Shown piece after piece: positions 26,547-36,988 of a stretch of DNA of 64,000 nt. Position numbers and translations under genes: made by a program. This stretch comes from Clostridia bacterium (GTDB taxonomy: Bacteria; Bacillota; Clostridia; UMGS1810), in the NCBI GenBank assembly GCA_017621495.1, contig JAGATB010000030.1:1-64000 (forward strand). The letters run 5' to 3'. Numbering within the stretch: position 1 is the stretch's first letter; each line of letters begins with the position of its first letter. Below the pieces are notes generated by a model. The model saw nothing but the letters and a program-made list of their open reading frames with translations, was not told the origin of the DNA and searched no databases.

Positions 26547-28125
26547 TGTTTATATTCTCCTCCCTGTATTGTGTAGGAGTAAGACCTGTGTGGTTTTTAA
26601 AAAAACTGCTGAAATATCGCTGGTCCTTAAACCCAAGCTGAGTGGCAATATCAAGTATACGCACCGCTCTGTCCGTAAGGAGCTCCTTTGCCCGGGATAT
26701 TTTGCGTTCTGACACATAGTCAGAAAAGCTTATGCCGGTTTTGCGCTTAAACAAATTAGAGAAATAGTTCGAATTCATGTACACCATAGATGCCACCTGC
26801 TTTAAGCTGATATCCTTATCAAGATTGGCAGTTATATACTTCTTTGCCGTTTTGACAACATCCCGGGAATGTTCATCCTTCTCGGTTTTAATCATCTGTG
26901 CGGCTTCCGTAAAGAAATGTGTAACATATTCTTTTAGCTTTTGTCTGCTGTCGGCATTTCTCATTTTAAGCACAAAATCACGTCTTTGAAGCGAGTCTGC
27001 CAGGATACCGTCATCATCAGCCGGAACTCTCTGTGACAGCACGAAAAACAAACCCATGCATACACTTCTCAGATATATAAAATCATTTATTTTGGCAAAA
27101 TACTCAAAAAGTGAATCAATGTAATCTGCCGTTTCCTCGGTTTTGCCATCAAATACACTCTGAATTATTGCTTCCTCCAGCTTTCGTGACTGCATCCATG
27201 TATTATTAAGAAGTGTATTATCCGCAGAGATATCAATTTTTATTTCACCGTCATGCCTCAGACGGTCAATTATATCACTCCATTCCGACCTGAGCTTTTC
27301 AAAAGAACACTGTTTTTTAACTTTATAATTTATGTTAATCTCCAGTGCATCATCGGTGACGTTCTCAAGTTCTGCAAGCCACTCATCCTCTAAACCGTGA
27401 TTTGCACTTGAATACAGCACTATGATATTATTATACATATCGCATGCCATTATGTTTTCAATACCATAATTTTGAAGTAATTCAGTAATGATATTCAAAA
27501 GTGCGAACTGAACCAGAAAAATATCATTCTCCTGCCACATTGTGCTTTGAGACAAATCCCCCACTTCAATCACAGCGAGCGAAAACCCCTCCGTAGGAAG
27601 TGTGATATCATACAACTCCATACTACGTTCTAATTCCTCTGTACCGGGAGCACCCTTTTTTAACAATGATAAAATCCAGTTTTCTCTCAGCAAATCCAAC
27701 TTACCGGTAAAAAACTCCTCCATCTCGCGGATGCGCTTCTTTTCTCTTATGGTCTCGTTTTTTACGTGTATGGCTCTGTTTACCGCCTCAACTATTTTTT
27801 CAATTGTTGCTGGCTTCAGCAAATATTCTCTCACACCGATCGTGAGTGCCTTTTGCGCGTACTCAAAATAATCATATCCGCTCAGAATTATGAGATAAAT
27901 ATCCGGATAAAGCCTGCTGATTTCCTCGCAAAGCTCCAGCCCTGTCTTACCGGGCATAGTGATATCGGTAATTACAATATCTACGGAGTTTTGCTTTATT
28001 ATATCCATAGCTTCATCAGCACCGGTTGCTGAATAGATTTTGTCAAGTGCAACGTCCTTCCAGTTCACAGGATTTATAATTCCGTTTAATATAATTTTTT
28101 CATCATCAACAACCAGCATATTCAT
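26539..28125 (-). CDS. YesN-family response regulator with AraC-type DNA-binding domain
   Basis: A 528-residue regulator. The receiver domain begins with MLVVDDEKIILNG and has phospho-acceptor aspartate in DIVITDITMPGKTG and K in YLLKPATIEK. A long central linker of unknown fold follows, then a C-terminal AraC helix-turn-helix pair (VASMVYMNSNYFSNLFKR and ATQLGFKDQRYFSSFFKNH). AGAGGTGATAG supports the ATG at 28125, not the upstream start at 28173. It should activate the neighbouring sugar ABC importer and hydrolase genes when phosphorylated by the YesM kinase. Confidence 0.94.
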   Translation of the reverse strand: MNMLVVDDEKIILNGIINPVNWKDVALDKIYSATGADEAMDIIKQNSVDIVITDITMPGKTGLELCEEISRLYPDIYLIILSGYDYFEYAQKALTIGVREYLLKPATIEKIVEAVNRAIHVKNETIREKKRIREMEEFFTGKLDLLRENWILSLLKKGAPGTEELERSMELYDITLPTEGFSLAVIEVGDLSQSTMWQENDIFLVQFALLNIITELLQNYGIENIMACDMYNNIIVLYSSANHGLEDEWLAELENVTDDALEININYKVKKQCSFEKLRSEWSDIIDRLRHDGEIKIDISADNTLLNNTWMQSRKLEEAIIQSVFDGKTEETADYIDSLFEYFAKINDFIYLRSVCMGLFFVLSQRVPADDDGILADSLQRRDFVLKMRNADSRQKLKEYVTHFFTEAAQMIKTEKDEHSRDVVKTAKKYITANLDKDISLKQVASMVYMNSNYFSNLFKRKTGISFSDYVSERKISRAKELLTDRAVRILDIATQLGFKDQRYFSSFFKNHTGLTPTQYREENINNG

Positions 28126-28132
28126 AAAACTA

Positions 28133-29563
28133 TCACCTCTGTTTAAAAACAAATGAATATATATCTGCGTCACTCATAATAAACTCCAGCCTTATCTTAC
28201 TGCCTGCAAGCTCTTGCAGCTTATCATCAAACTTAACATATCTGTCAAGTGCATCTCCGAAAAGCTCACATGAGGACAAACCGTCTATGGGTGTGCCCGC
28301 CTCATCAAGAACATTGATATACACATGCCCTGCAGGCGAAGCAGTGAAGTTTATATGAAGCTCTCCTCCACTGTATTCAAAGGGCTTGGTAACTGCTTTC
28401 TTTTCCTCAAAGCCTGCATGCAAAGATGCAAATCCGTCTTTTCTTATGGTATATCTGTACAATGGAGCCGGTTTACATGAATGATGTCCTTCCTTCATAT
28501 ACAGCGACATTTCATTGGGAGCGTCGGCTTCTCCGGATTCGGTCTCTATCATTCCTATACAGGGATAGCAGTCTCCGTAAACCCAGTTATCCTTCTTCTC
28601 AATACCGGGCACCATGAAAGCTTCGTCAAAGCGATGCCAATTATAGCCGTCCCGTGAAGTTATCAGAATACAGTCGGTGAGCGCAAGACCGCTTCTGGGC
28701 TCCCACATATCTATGATTTTCTTCCTTTTTTCCCTGCCGCAGAGCTCATCGTAGTTGTCTGTCCACTCAGTGCGCTCTGTGTATCTTGTAGCAAGACCCA
28801 CCAGGTAATCCTTGTTCTCGGGATACTGGAATATACCATTGGTATACATCTGAAAATCATGAGGTGTGTTATATTTAAACTGAACAGAGTTATTCTCCCA
28901 GATTTTAAAATCCTTCGAGGTCATAACCCTTATGTCGCGTATCAGCTTGCCTTCCTCATTTTCATGATATCCGCGGAAAAAGCAATAATACAGCTGATCT
29001 CTTTCGCTCCAGACTACGGTATTGAGTGAATCAAAGTAACCCTCTCTTGTCATAATCCAGCCCTTCTTAAAATGGATACCATCAGAGCTGATGTGGCACC
29101 AGAGTGCCACATCATCACCGCTCTTGGAACCTAAGTAAGATACCGCCACACCCTTGTAGCGTTCGCTGTCCGGGGTGGAGGGGTTGGTATCCTTGAATAC
29201 AAAGAAATTATCCAGAAGGTCATCATTATCGTCAATTATTATATTATTCTCCGTTAAACCGTTGTAGCTGTAGATTCCGAGATTGGGCTTGCGCCACTTG
29301 ATACCGTCCTTGCTTTCGGCATAGCATGCCAGGCCCGGAATAATGAGTCCTCCCTTTACCTTGCCATCGGACTTTCTTGCAAGATAGTACATGCGATAAA
29401 ACCCATCCTCGGCAACTATGTTATGATAACCGCAGGAATCGCCCTCCCAGGGCTCATCATGAAGCATTACGATTTCTCTTTTCACGGGCTTATGCATCAC
29501 TACCTCTGCGGTGGTGAGAGAGGGCTCTGTCATACTGTAATCCCAAAACAATTCTTTTTTCAT
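28133..29563 (-). CDS. Intracellular beta-propeller glycosidase-like protein (GH43/GH32-like)
   Basis: A 476-residue protein without a signal peptide. It carries repeated tryptophan/aspartate segments of a five-bladed propeller: YAESKDGIKWRKPNLG, SSDGIHFKKGWIMT, VMTSKDFKIWENN, ITSRDGYNWHRFDEAF. The spacing resembles GH43/GH32/GH130-type enzymes, but I cannot place the catalytic acids with certainty. A C-terminal beta domain (residues about 380-476) completes it. It lies between the regulator and an SLH gene within the glycan locus, so it may cleave imported oligosaccharides. The family assignment is tentative. Confidence 0.55.
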   Translation of the reverse strand: MKKELFWDYSMTEPSLTTAEVVMHKPVKREIVMLHDEPWEGDSCGYHNIVAEDGFYRMYYLARKSDGKVKGGLIIPGLACYAESKDGIKWRKPNLGIYSYNGLTENNIIIDDNDDLLDNFFVFKDTNPSTPDSERYKGVAVSYLGSKSGDDVALWCHISSDGIHFKKGWIMTREGYFDSLNTVVWSERDQLYYCFFRGYHENEEGKLIRDIRVMTSKDFKIWENNSVQFKYNTPHDFQMYTNGIFQYPENKDYLVGLATRYTERTEWTDNYDELCGREKRKKIIDMWEPRSGLALTDCILITSRDGYNWHRFDEAFMVPGIEKKDNWVYGDCYPCIGMIETESGEADAPNEMSLYMKEGHHSCKPAPLYRYTIRKDGFASLHAGFEEKKAVTKPFEYSGGELHINFTASPAGHVYINVLDEAGTPIDGLSSCELFGDALDRYVKFDDKLQELAGSKIRLEFIMSDADIYSFVFKQR

Positions 29564-29577
29564 CCTCGGCTTACCCC

Positions 29578-32190
29578 CTATTTATACAAAATTATACTCG
29601 CGTTATCACCGTAACCCTGGGATATAATAACTCTTGTGCAATCATCCCCTACGCTGAGCCAGTCCACAAGGTCGTTAGTATCTGTCTTGGTAACGGTCTC
29701 CTCCTCCAAATCATAGGTGTATGCGTTTCTGAACTGCTTAAAGTCCTTGATTTCCAGAGAGGATATATCGGTGACTTCGTTGGGGTCACCTGTGCATATT
29801 CTGAACTTAGTGCCGTTCTTATAATATACCAGTCCGTACATTTTTCTGTATTGTGCGGAAAAATCACCCGATGGATTGCTGTCATAGGCAAAGTAATCCT
29901 CAGAGCAGTCATATACCAGAACGTGGTCAACCATTTCACTCTTGGCATTTGAGGAATAATTGATAATATCACCCGTTGCCAGTCCTGCCTTGGTGAATTC
30001 ATTTGACTTGGAGTTTAAGAGTACTTCTCCGTATCCGTCAAAGCCTTTTAAAAACTCAGCCGTATTTCCGTCTGCATCCAGTGCACTGTATATTCTGTCG
30101 ATGATGCACAGATTTGTCTCCTCCATCTGCTGGCTTACATCTCCGCGATATACAAGTGCTCCGCAGGCAAGGGAAGCTTCGTCGGTGTTATATGCCTGTA
30201 TTTCATATCTTTGGTCGTTTTTAAAGGTTGTATGATTGGACAGACCGTAGAGATTTTCATCATCGGCATCATCAACGGGAACACAGAATATAAGAGTGTT
30301 TCCGGACAGATGCACTCTGTCTGCAAAGGTCTGGTATCCGCTCTTGTATGTGAGTAAGCCTTGATTTCTTCCATCATATGTTATATTTAGAGTATATCCG
30401 CTTTCTTTGTCACCCTTTTTTGAGGTATCTATATATGATAGCTTGCCGTCACTGTTTAATCTGTAGCATACCAGCTGAGGCTCAAAGCCCCCTGCCGTGA
30501 GTGCACCTGCAGCATCTTCGTTCTTGTAATTGTCTCCGTCCACAGTCACACTGTCCGCTGCATCAAAAATCTCAAATTGCTGATTTAAAGTATAGAGCTT
30601 AAACCGTGTCTTTTTAGAGAGGCTGCCCTCGGAAGCAACACCTGTGAGATATCCGTACTGGGCGGTAGCCCTCTGCAGCGACGATACCGAGAATGACACT
30701 ATCTTGCCTGCTGTATTTATCACAAAGGTTCCCTCGGAGCCAAGGTCCGGCACATTTGCCGCCAGGCTCTTAGACTCAAGCAGACTCTTGGATATTTCAA
30801 ATTCGCTTCCTTCTATTGTAAGATAGGTGCGTCCGTTTTCCTCATACTTCTCGCTTACCTTGCCCATGGCACGGTTATCGCTCACGTACATAGCAAGGAC
30901 TCTTTGAGAGTTGGGATATTCAAGGTTATAATTACTGTCAACCACAAGAATGGAATCCCACTCTATGAGGCCCTCTGCAGCGATTTGTGAACCGTTCTTT
31001 GAGATGGTGTATGTGATTGAATTGTCATTAAGGTCAATTCCGGAGCCAAGCTTATTGGATATTACACCGCCTGTAACCTCGTGTACAACCACATCATAGT
31101 ATGCCTCCACGGACACTACATCATAGGTTCCGTCATCGTCGTTATCTATAAAGGCAGTATTTCCGTAGCCGGAATTAAGAAGCTTATCGTTATATTCACT
31201 GCACGCAAGTCCATTGTATATGAAAGTAAAATACTTTTCAAGCTTTTCTGTTTTAATTTTGTTGGTGGTTTCATATTCAAAGGTCGCTTTGTCCACGGAT
31301 ATATCTATTATATCCTCAGCAGCAACGGTAAGTACATCATTATATTCCGGATATACATATTTTACATTTTTATTCCTGCCTGTACCTTCTTCATCAACAT
31401 ATGCAGCTACATTATATCCGAGATATTTTCCAAGGTCACTTCCTTCAGGATTAACCGCAACACCGCCTACAACTGCATATGCTTCGTCGTAGCCGGTGGG
31501 GGCTGTAAGACTTGTGTACTCATTCTGAGTAACTATGCCCTCTATCTTTTCAAGACCCAATCTGTGAAGGAGCATATCATCGCCCTCCACATTGTAGACC
31601 TCACCGTTTTCCACATAGGTGCTTTCTGCAGTGTACACCTCAAGAGAATTTGCAATGAGCCTTGCAAACACATCATAGGTTAGGCTCTGCATATCATCGG
31701 CAGTGATGCCGAGAAGCATCTTTTTGGAATTAGCAACCGACATATAACCGGTGGGATAGCCGCCCTTTGCCTCTGCCATGGAGGCAAAGCCTATTACGGA
31801 AACCATAAGTTTTACTGCAGCGTTAAAGTCTGCATTGTCGTCCGGATGATAGCTTCCCATGCCGTTGCCGTTGATAAAGCCTGCATTTTCCGCAGCATAC
31901 ACATAAGGGGCATATTTATGGTTCTGAGGTACATCTGCAAAGCCTGTGTCTCCGATTGCGCTTGGTTCACCCAAGCCGGCGAGTCTCAGCACCGGAACCA
32001 GAATAGCACCTCTTGTAACCGGCTTATCTGCGGATGCATCGGCATCAAATACGCCCAGCTTAAGCATCATGTCAAATTCCGGGGAAGGCTCATAGACTTT
32101 GACATCACTGTCCTCGGCGTATGCAACACTACCCAGGCACAGCGATAGCATCATTATCAGTGCTGTAAGTATACTTGTGAATTTTTTCAT
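29578..32190 (-). CDS. Secreted protein with N-terminal SLH domains
   Basis: An 870-residue exported protein. The signal peptide (MKKFTSILTALIMMLSLCL) is followed by about two S-layer homology motifs (GDTGFADVPQNHKYAPYVY, AENAGFINGNGMGSYHPDD) that bind secondary wall polymer. The long beta-rich remainder has no family I recognise. It is immediately downstream of another SLH protein gene in the same direction, which suggests a co-expressed surface layer. No catalytic motif is visible, so a structural or binding role is likely. Confidence 0.75.
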   Translation of the reverse strand: MKKFTSILTALIMMLSLCLGSVAYAEDSDVKVYEPSPEFDMMLKLGVFDADASADKPVTRGAILVPVLRLAGLGEPSAIGDTGFADVPQNHKYAPYVYAAENAGFINGNGMGSYHPDDNADFNAAVKLMVSVIGFASMAEAKGGYPTGYMSVANSKKMLLGITADDMQSLTYDVFARLIANSLEVYTAESTYVENGEVYNVEGDDMLLHRLGLEKIEGIVTQNEYTSLTAPTGYDEAYAVVGGVAVNPEGSDLGKYLGYNVAAYVDEEGTGRNKNVKYVYPEYNDVLTVAAEDIIDISVDKATFEYETTNKIKTEKLEKYFTFIYNGLACSEYNDKLLNSGYGNTAFIDNDDDGTYDVVSVEAYYDVVVHEVTGGVISNKLGSGIDLNDNSITYTISKNGSQIAAEGLIEWDSILVVDSNYNLEYPNSQRVLAMYVSDNRAMGKVSEKYEENGRTYLTIEGSEFEISKSLLESKSLAANVPDLGSEGTFVINTAGKIVSFSVSSLQRATAQYGYLTGVASEGSLSKKTRFKLYTLNQQFEIFDAADSVTVDGDNYKNEDAAGALTAGGFEPQLVCYRLNSDGKLSYIDTSKKGDKESGYTLNITYDGRNQGLLTYKSGYQTFADRVHLSGNTLIFCVPVDDADDENLYGLSNHTTFKNDQRYEIQAYNTDEASLACGALVYRGDVSQQMEETNLCIIDRIYSALDADGNTAEFLKGFDGYGEVLLNSKSNEFTKAGLATGDIINYSSNAKSEMVDHVLVYDCSEDYFAYDSNPSGDFSAQYRKMYGLVYYKNGTKFRICTGDPNEVTDISSLEIKDFKQFRNAYTYDLEEETVTKTDTNDLVDWLSVGDDCTRVIISQGYGDNASIILYK

Positions 32191-32222
32191 ATATGTATCC
32201 GTCCTTTCTCAGGGAAAATGCA

Positions 32223-33854
32223 TTACATTTTCTGCAATAATTCATATATAACCTTTGCCGCCTGAGCTCTGGTACAGAGACCCTGTGGACGGAAGGTACC
32301 ATCCTCAAATCCGTTTATTATCCCCGCCATGCTAAGTGCACCGGCAGCATCTTCTGCATAGGGATATATATCAGATTTATCGTCAAACGCAAGCTCACCC
32401 ATGCCAAGACTCATACCACATGCCTTCGCACAGCGATATGCCATGACAGCCATATCCTGACGGCTGATTGGTGTGCCAATGCCAAATTCCGTGTCGCTTA
32501 TACCCGTGACAATCTTGCTGTCATATGCCGAAGCTATGTATGTGTAGTACCACTGCGACTTATCAACATCATCAAATTCGCATGATGCAGTTGCAGCTTT
32601 AAGTTCAAAGGCTTCGACAAGCATCTTTATAAACTGCTCACGGGTTACGTTGTCGTCGGGAGCAAAAATCCTGTCGGAATATCCGTTTACTATTCCATTG
32701 GAAGCAAGGTAATCAATAGCTTCCTTTGCCCATTGTACATGAGCAATATCGCCGAATCCCGCAGCAGTATTCACCACAGGGCTTGCCGGCATGCTTACAC
32801 CGCCACCGCCCGTGCGCTTGGGTTTGGATGGGGTAGTGGCATCATCGGAGCCGGTATCTTCGCCGTCCATAGCTTCAAGTCGGGCATCATATGCCTCTTT
32901 AAACTTTTCTATACTTTCATAGACTGTGCCTATGAGACCACGGTTAAAGGCGTCGGAGTCAAACTCAGCATATTCATCAGCATCTATACCTATTGCCTCT
33001 GCATATTTTACGATTGCACTGTCAAGGGCAGCTGTGCTTCCTGCCGCGGAAGCCGAATTAATTGCCGTAAGAACCAGGACGTTGTTGTAGACACTTACAA
33101 GCCTGTCATAGGACTTAAGTCCGTTCTCGGAATTAAGTTCCGCAAGAATCGCTGTACATATTTCCTGCTTCAAACGCTCATAATCGTCATTTATGTCAAG
33201 ATTGAATATTTCGTTATCCTCGGAAAGAAATTTGTCAACTGTTTTGTAATCGACTGCTGTATTTAAATTGTACATCGCCAAGGACAAATTGTAAAGAGTA
33301 TTTATGCCGGTAATATCTTCCACAGCACTTTCTTCCTTGAGTGCATAGAAATATGGAGCAAGCGCATCCTTGCCCGGATTGGGCTCGTAGTCGGATTTGA
33401 ATACAGGTGTGGTTACCGTGTACTGCTCTATAAAACCGGCAGCTGTATCTGCAGTCAACGCTTTAAAAGCCGCTATAATCTCTGCAGCGTTGCTGCTGTA
33501 ATAAAACGTAAACTCTGCAGGGCTTTTTTCCAGATTGCTCTTTGCAATGCCCGTATACCAGCCGGAAGGACTGTCGGCTTCAACAGCGTAGGCAAAGCTT
33601 ACAGTTCCCTCCGCCGATGTCACCTCCTGAGCTGCCCAGCAGATGGTGTCCTCACTGTGGGAGGCTGCTTCGGGATAATATATGCTCAGTGATACAGTCT
33701 GCTCTCTGCCGGGCTTTCCTGCGAAGGAAACAGTGCCGGTACCCGTTGCAGCATTAAAATCCGTCTCGGCAGTTCCTGCCAGAGCTATTGCAGGACTTAC
33801 AGCCATACAAGCTGCCATAAGCAGCACAGAAGCTTTTCTTAAAAAATCATACAT
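32223..33854 (-). CDS. Secreted protein with three C-terminal SLH domains
   Basis: A 543-residue exported protein. The signal peptide is followed by a beta-sandwich (residues about 30-120), a helical region of about 220 residues and a Thr/Pro/Gly linker (GGGGVSMPASPV). Three SLH repeats start near HVQWAKEAIDYLASNGIVNG, SQWYYTYIASAYDSKIVTG and YPYAEDAAGALSMAGIING. It should sit in the cell wall through the SLH part. The layout suits a non-catalytic anchor or ligand-binding protein of the glycan locus. Confidence 0.82.
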   Translation of the reverse strand: MYDFLRKASVLLMAACMAVSPAIALAGTAETDFNAATGTGTVSFAGKPGREQTVSLSIYYPEAASHSEDTICWAAQEVTSAEGTVSFAYAVEADSPSGWYTGIAKSNLEKSPAEFTFYYSSNAAEIIAAFKALTADTAAGFIEQYTVTTPVFKSDYEPNPGKDALAPYFYALKEESAVEDITGINTLYNLSLAMYNLNTAVDYKTVDKFLSEDNEIFNLDINDDYERLKQEICTAILAELNSENGLKSYDRLVSVYNNVLVLTAINSASAAGSTAALDSAIVKYAEAIGIDADEYAEFDSDAFNRGLIGTVYESIEKFKEAYDARLEAMDGEDTGSDDATTPSKPKRTGGGGVSMPASPVVNTAAGFGDIAHVQWAKEAIDYLASNGIVNGYSDRIFAPDDNVTREQFIKMLVEAFELKAATASCEFDDVDKSQWYYTYIASAYDSKIVTGISDTEFGIGTPISRQDMAVMAYRCAKACGMSLGMGELAFDDKSDIYPYAEDAAGALSMAGIINGFEDGTFRPQGLCTRAQAAKVIYELLQKM

Positions 33855-33867
33855 AGTGTAATCCCCC

Positions 33868-36800
33868 TTATTCTATAATCTGAGCCTTGCAACATGGCTT
33901 AAGGCTTTCAATCGTCTCCAAAAACATTGTCTTGACAATGTAATCCCCCGAAGCGGGAATCTCAAAATCTATCTTAACCGGCGTCAGTGTATTTGCCTTG
34001 AATTCTGCATTGCTGCAGCTTGCCTTATACAGGGATAATACCCCGTCCTGCAATTTGTATACTGCACAGATTACATCTGCGGTTTTAGCCGTGCTGCCGG
34101 TATTGGAAACAGTATATTCGCTTTTTACCGTTCCCGGTTGAAGAGCGGTTATAATTTTGTTATCGTTCCCCATGGTGTAGCATGCGTTCATCACATAAAC
34201 CCGGCTTTTATCCTCTGCCTTTCTCAGGTCAAATACTGCCATGGTATAGGGCTCAAGAGTTACACATAAAGCATAATCCTCCGAGCCTGTCCACGGGAGC
34301 TCAACCTCGGGGAAGGCATTGCAGTATTCTGTACTCTTCAAATAATTTCCAAAGTGATTTTTGCCGCCGTAGCTCCATTCACGGCTAAGCTCATAGCCGC
34401 TTATCATCACCCTCATAGGCTCTGCGCTTCGGTTGAACACAACAGCCTTTCTGACGCCCTCGGCATCTCCGAAGCCCCAGGCACCGCCGTATTCAATATT
34501 CTGAGTGGTTCCCGGGCAGATGTGCTCTGCCGAAACCGTTTCAGTGTCTACCTGCAATGCGTCTATGTGGTAGTAATATCCGTAATCATTAATCAGCTCG
34601 CCCACCTTGGTAAGGGTATAATAGTTGGGCAGATAGTTATGACCGTCATCACTGCGCTGAACAGCAGATAAACCGCCGTCTCCGATTACAGTGTGGAAAG
34701 CACTCAAGGTTACGTTACCACTCTTTACCATATTGAGTAACAGCTCTGCATTGTATGTAGCAGTTGCAGGAGTCTTGTATAACTGCAGACGATTCATTTC
34801 ACTCACACGAGTCTGAGAGTGAAAATCGCTATATAACATACCATATTCCGTTGCCCAGATTTCTTTGCCGGGGAACATTTCGGCGTGATTTTGCATCTCT
34901 TTATATAGCTCTGCATTATAGGCAGTAAGTGCTCGGGAGAACTCCTCCTCGGTGAAGCCGGACATATCATCCATACTTGCGTAATAATGCGGTATTACTG
35001 CATCGTAGCAATCGGGATTGGCGGCTATCACATCATTCCAATCAGCTATATATGGCACGGAATACAGTCTGTCTGCAAGCCAGTCTACCGTGATTACAAT
35101 ACCTATTTTTATATCGGGGTCAAGTGCCTTTACCGCCTTGTAGATGTCACGGCATTTGGCAACATAATCTCCAATTTCCGGAAAAACTCCGTTTCCAAAG
35201 GTATCATATACCTCATTGCCCATTTCCAGATAAATCGGTTGTGTGGTGTGGTTCTTTATTTCATTAACCTGGTCTATGATATCCTCCACGGTCTGCTCAT
35301 ATACGTTGACAGCAAAGCTGTAGGGTACATCTATCTCCTCGGGGATTTTGTATGCATCCTCTATAAAGAAGCCCGGGTATCCGTTGGCAAGGGGTCTGGT
35401 GGATAAATCACCTGTACGCCATCTGTAGTTATTGGCAGGACCACCCTCCGGACCTCTCAGAAGCCCGATGCCCATGCTTTTAAACAGCTGTGCATCCTTG
35501 GGATAGTAAAAATCCTTGTATATATTAACATAGCCTGCAAGCGGATAGTGCATACCAAAGATGGTGGAGGGTATACTTTTACCCTCTGTATCCGCTTCAA
35601 AAAGTGAGCTGCGTGCACTCTGCAAGGATTTTTTCGTAACCGTAACGGTACAGGTTTTGGTTATGCTTCCGTCCGGTGTACTCACGGTGATTACAGCAGT
35701 TCCCACACCTTCTGCTACAAGGGTTTTGGCTGTATCTGCACTGCCGAATACGGAAACAACACCATCATCGGAGCTTGTCCATATAAGCCGTACATCGGTC
35801 AAAGAGTTGGGAGTGAGAGCAGTCTCTACGCCTATTGCTTCTCCTATATACAAATCGAGACTTTCCTCCGAAAGTGCGAAATCCGTAAGTCCGGGTACTA
35901 CTTTGATGGGTATAACCTCGGTAATATCTCCGGAGGTCACCGTTATATTTGCTGTCCCCTCACCTACAGCCCATATATATCCGCTGCCGAGAACACTTGC
36001 AACAGATGTATTGTCTAATGCATAGGAAGCCGAGCTGTCCGATACAAGATTGATTTTGCTCGTCTTGAGTGTGTTAATAAGCATAGGCTTTTGCTGTACA
36101 AGAATATCACTGTTGAGATTGGCTACCTTAAGGTTATCGAAGCTTGTGTGAGTATTCCATGCCGATAATCCCACTGTTCCCTTAGGCAGCAATGCTGTTG
36201 CTGTACCTGCCAGAGTATAATCCGATTCGGCAGAGGTTTTCACATAAACCCTGATATTGCTTTGCTGAGCTGTTATCTTAATATCATAAGATTCATTTTC
36301 ATTGAAATTATAATAGCCCATAACAGTGCTTGTGCCGTCCAAGCGGGTAAGCAGAAGCTTATCCGAACGCCAATAGATAAGGTTGCGGGAACCGTCCGCC
36401 TGACGGTTTAAATCCACACCTATCCAGTTGTCATCGCCAAAGGTTTCGCCCTTGGTAAAGCTGAATGACACAGAGAGATTATCCCACAGATATTCGGGAT
36501 TTATATCAATCCACGCCCGTTTGAAGCCGGGGCCGTAGTTGACAGCCAATGCACCGTTTTCTATATGCACATCACCTGTGGTACTCCACAGGTCAAGAGT
36601 ATTTTCAAAGTTTTCGCTGTATTGAACTACCCCTTGGAGAGGCTCAAAGCGGAATTCACCGCTTTGAGTGCTCCCTTGGGCAGATACTACCAGCTTGTAG
36701 GTTCCTGCCGGTGCCAAAAGAGGAAATTCATGAGAATATTTACCTTTGTGGGTTACCGTTTGATTTGCATACAGGGGAATAATGCCGCCTTCAGCTTCAA

Positions 36801-36957
36801 AAACAGCCACGCTGACCTGCTCACTGCGAAGATTGCCGAAGTCTCCGGACACACTTACGGTTCCCAAATCGGAATCCGTTGATATATCCATGGCATATGC
36901 GCCCACTGTAAGTAAACATAGTATTAAAATTACCAAAGCCGGTAGTTTAAATTTCAT
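33868..36957 (-). CDS. Large secreted clan-A type glycoside hydrolase
   Basis: A 1029-residue exported protein with an N-terminal Ig-like domain (residues about 25-110) and a jelly-roll segment with WIGVDLNRQADGSRNLIYW. Two BIG_2-type domains (VRLIWTSSDDGVVSVFGS) follow. A (beta/alpha)8 domain has the likely acid/base glutamate in PIYLEMGNEVYDTFG and the likely nucleophile in KEIWATEYGMLYSD; a C-terminal beta domain closes it. The architecture is similar to the enzyme at 20193-23336 but lacks the copper-amine-oxidase-like repeats. The NE and TEYG motifs resemble GH39/51/79-type enzymes; the substrate is unknown. The AAGGT/ACCTT arms of a small hairpin flank the start. Confidence 0.78.
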   Translation of the reverse strand: MKFKLPALVILILCLLTVGAYAMDISTDSDLGTVSVSGDFGNLRSEQVSVAVFEAEGGIIPLYANQTVTHKGKYSHEFPLLAPAGTYKLVVSAQGSTQSGEFRFEPLQGVVQYSENFENTLDLWSTTGDVHIENGALAVNYGPGFKRAWIDINPEYLWDNLSVSFSFTKGETFGDDNWIGVDLNRQADGSRNLIYWRSDKLLLTRLDGTSTVMGYYNFNENESYDIKITAQQSNIRVYVKTSAESDYTLAGTATALLPKGTVGLSAWNTHTSFDNLKVANLNSDILVQQKPMLINTLKTSKINLVSDSSASYALDNTSVASVLGSGYIWAVGEGTANITVTSGDITEVIPIKVVPGLTDFALSEESLDLYIGEAIGVETALTPNSLTDVRLIWTSSDDGVVSVFGSADTAKTLVAEGVGTAVITVSTPDGSITKTCTVTVTKKSLQSARSSLFEADTEGKSIPSTIFGMHYPLAGYVNIYKDFYYPKDAQLFKSMGIGLLRGPEGGPANNYRWRTGDLSTRPLANGYPGFFIEDAYKIPEEIDVPYSFAVNVYEQTVEDIIDQVNEIKNHTTQPIYLEMGNEVYDTFGNGVFPEIGDYVAKCRDIYKAVKALDPDIKIGIVITVDWLADRLYSVPYIADWNDVIAANPDCYDAVIPHYYASMDDMSGFTEEEFSRALTAYNAELYKEMQNHAEMFPGKEIWATEYGMLYSDFHSQTRVSEMNRLQLYKTPATATYNAELLLNMVKSGNVTLSAFHTVIGDGGLSAVQRSDDGHNYLPNYYTLTKVGELINDYGYYYHIDALQVDTETVSAEHICPGTTQNIEYGGAWGFGDAEGVRKAVVFNRSAEPMRVMISGYELSREWSYGGKNHFGNYLKSTEYCNAFPEVELPWTGSEDYALCVTLEPYTMAVFDLRKAEDKSRVYVMNACYTMGNDNKIITALQPGTVKSEYTVSNTGSTAKTADVICAVYKLQDGVLSLYKASCSNAEFKANTLTPVKIDFEIPASGDYIVKTMFLETIESLKPCCKAQIIE

Positions 36958-36988
36958 AAGGTTTCTTACCTTTCTTTTAGTTTCTGTA

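Noticed and set aside
32733-33266. A 177-residue reading frame on the plus strand
   Set aside because: It lies fully inside the SLH gene on the other strand, lacks a ribosome binding site and has no recognisable family. The same holds for 31081-31683, 24044-24469 and 44711-45061.
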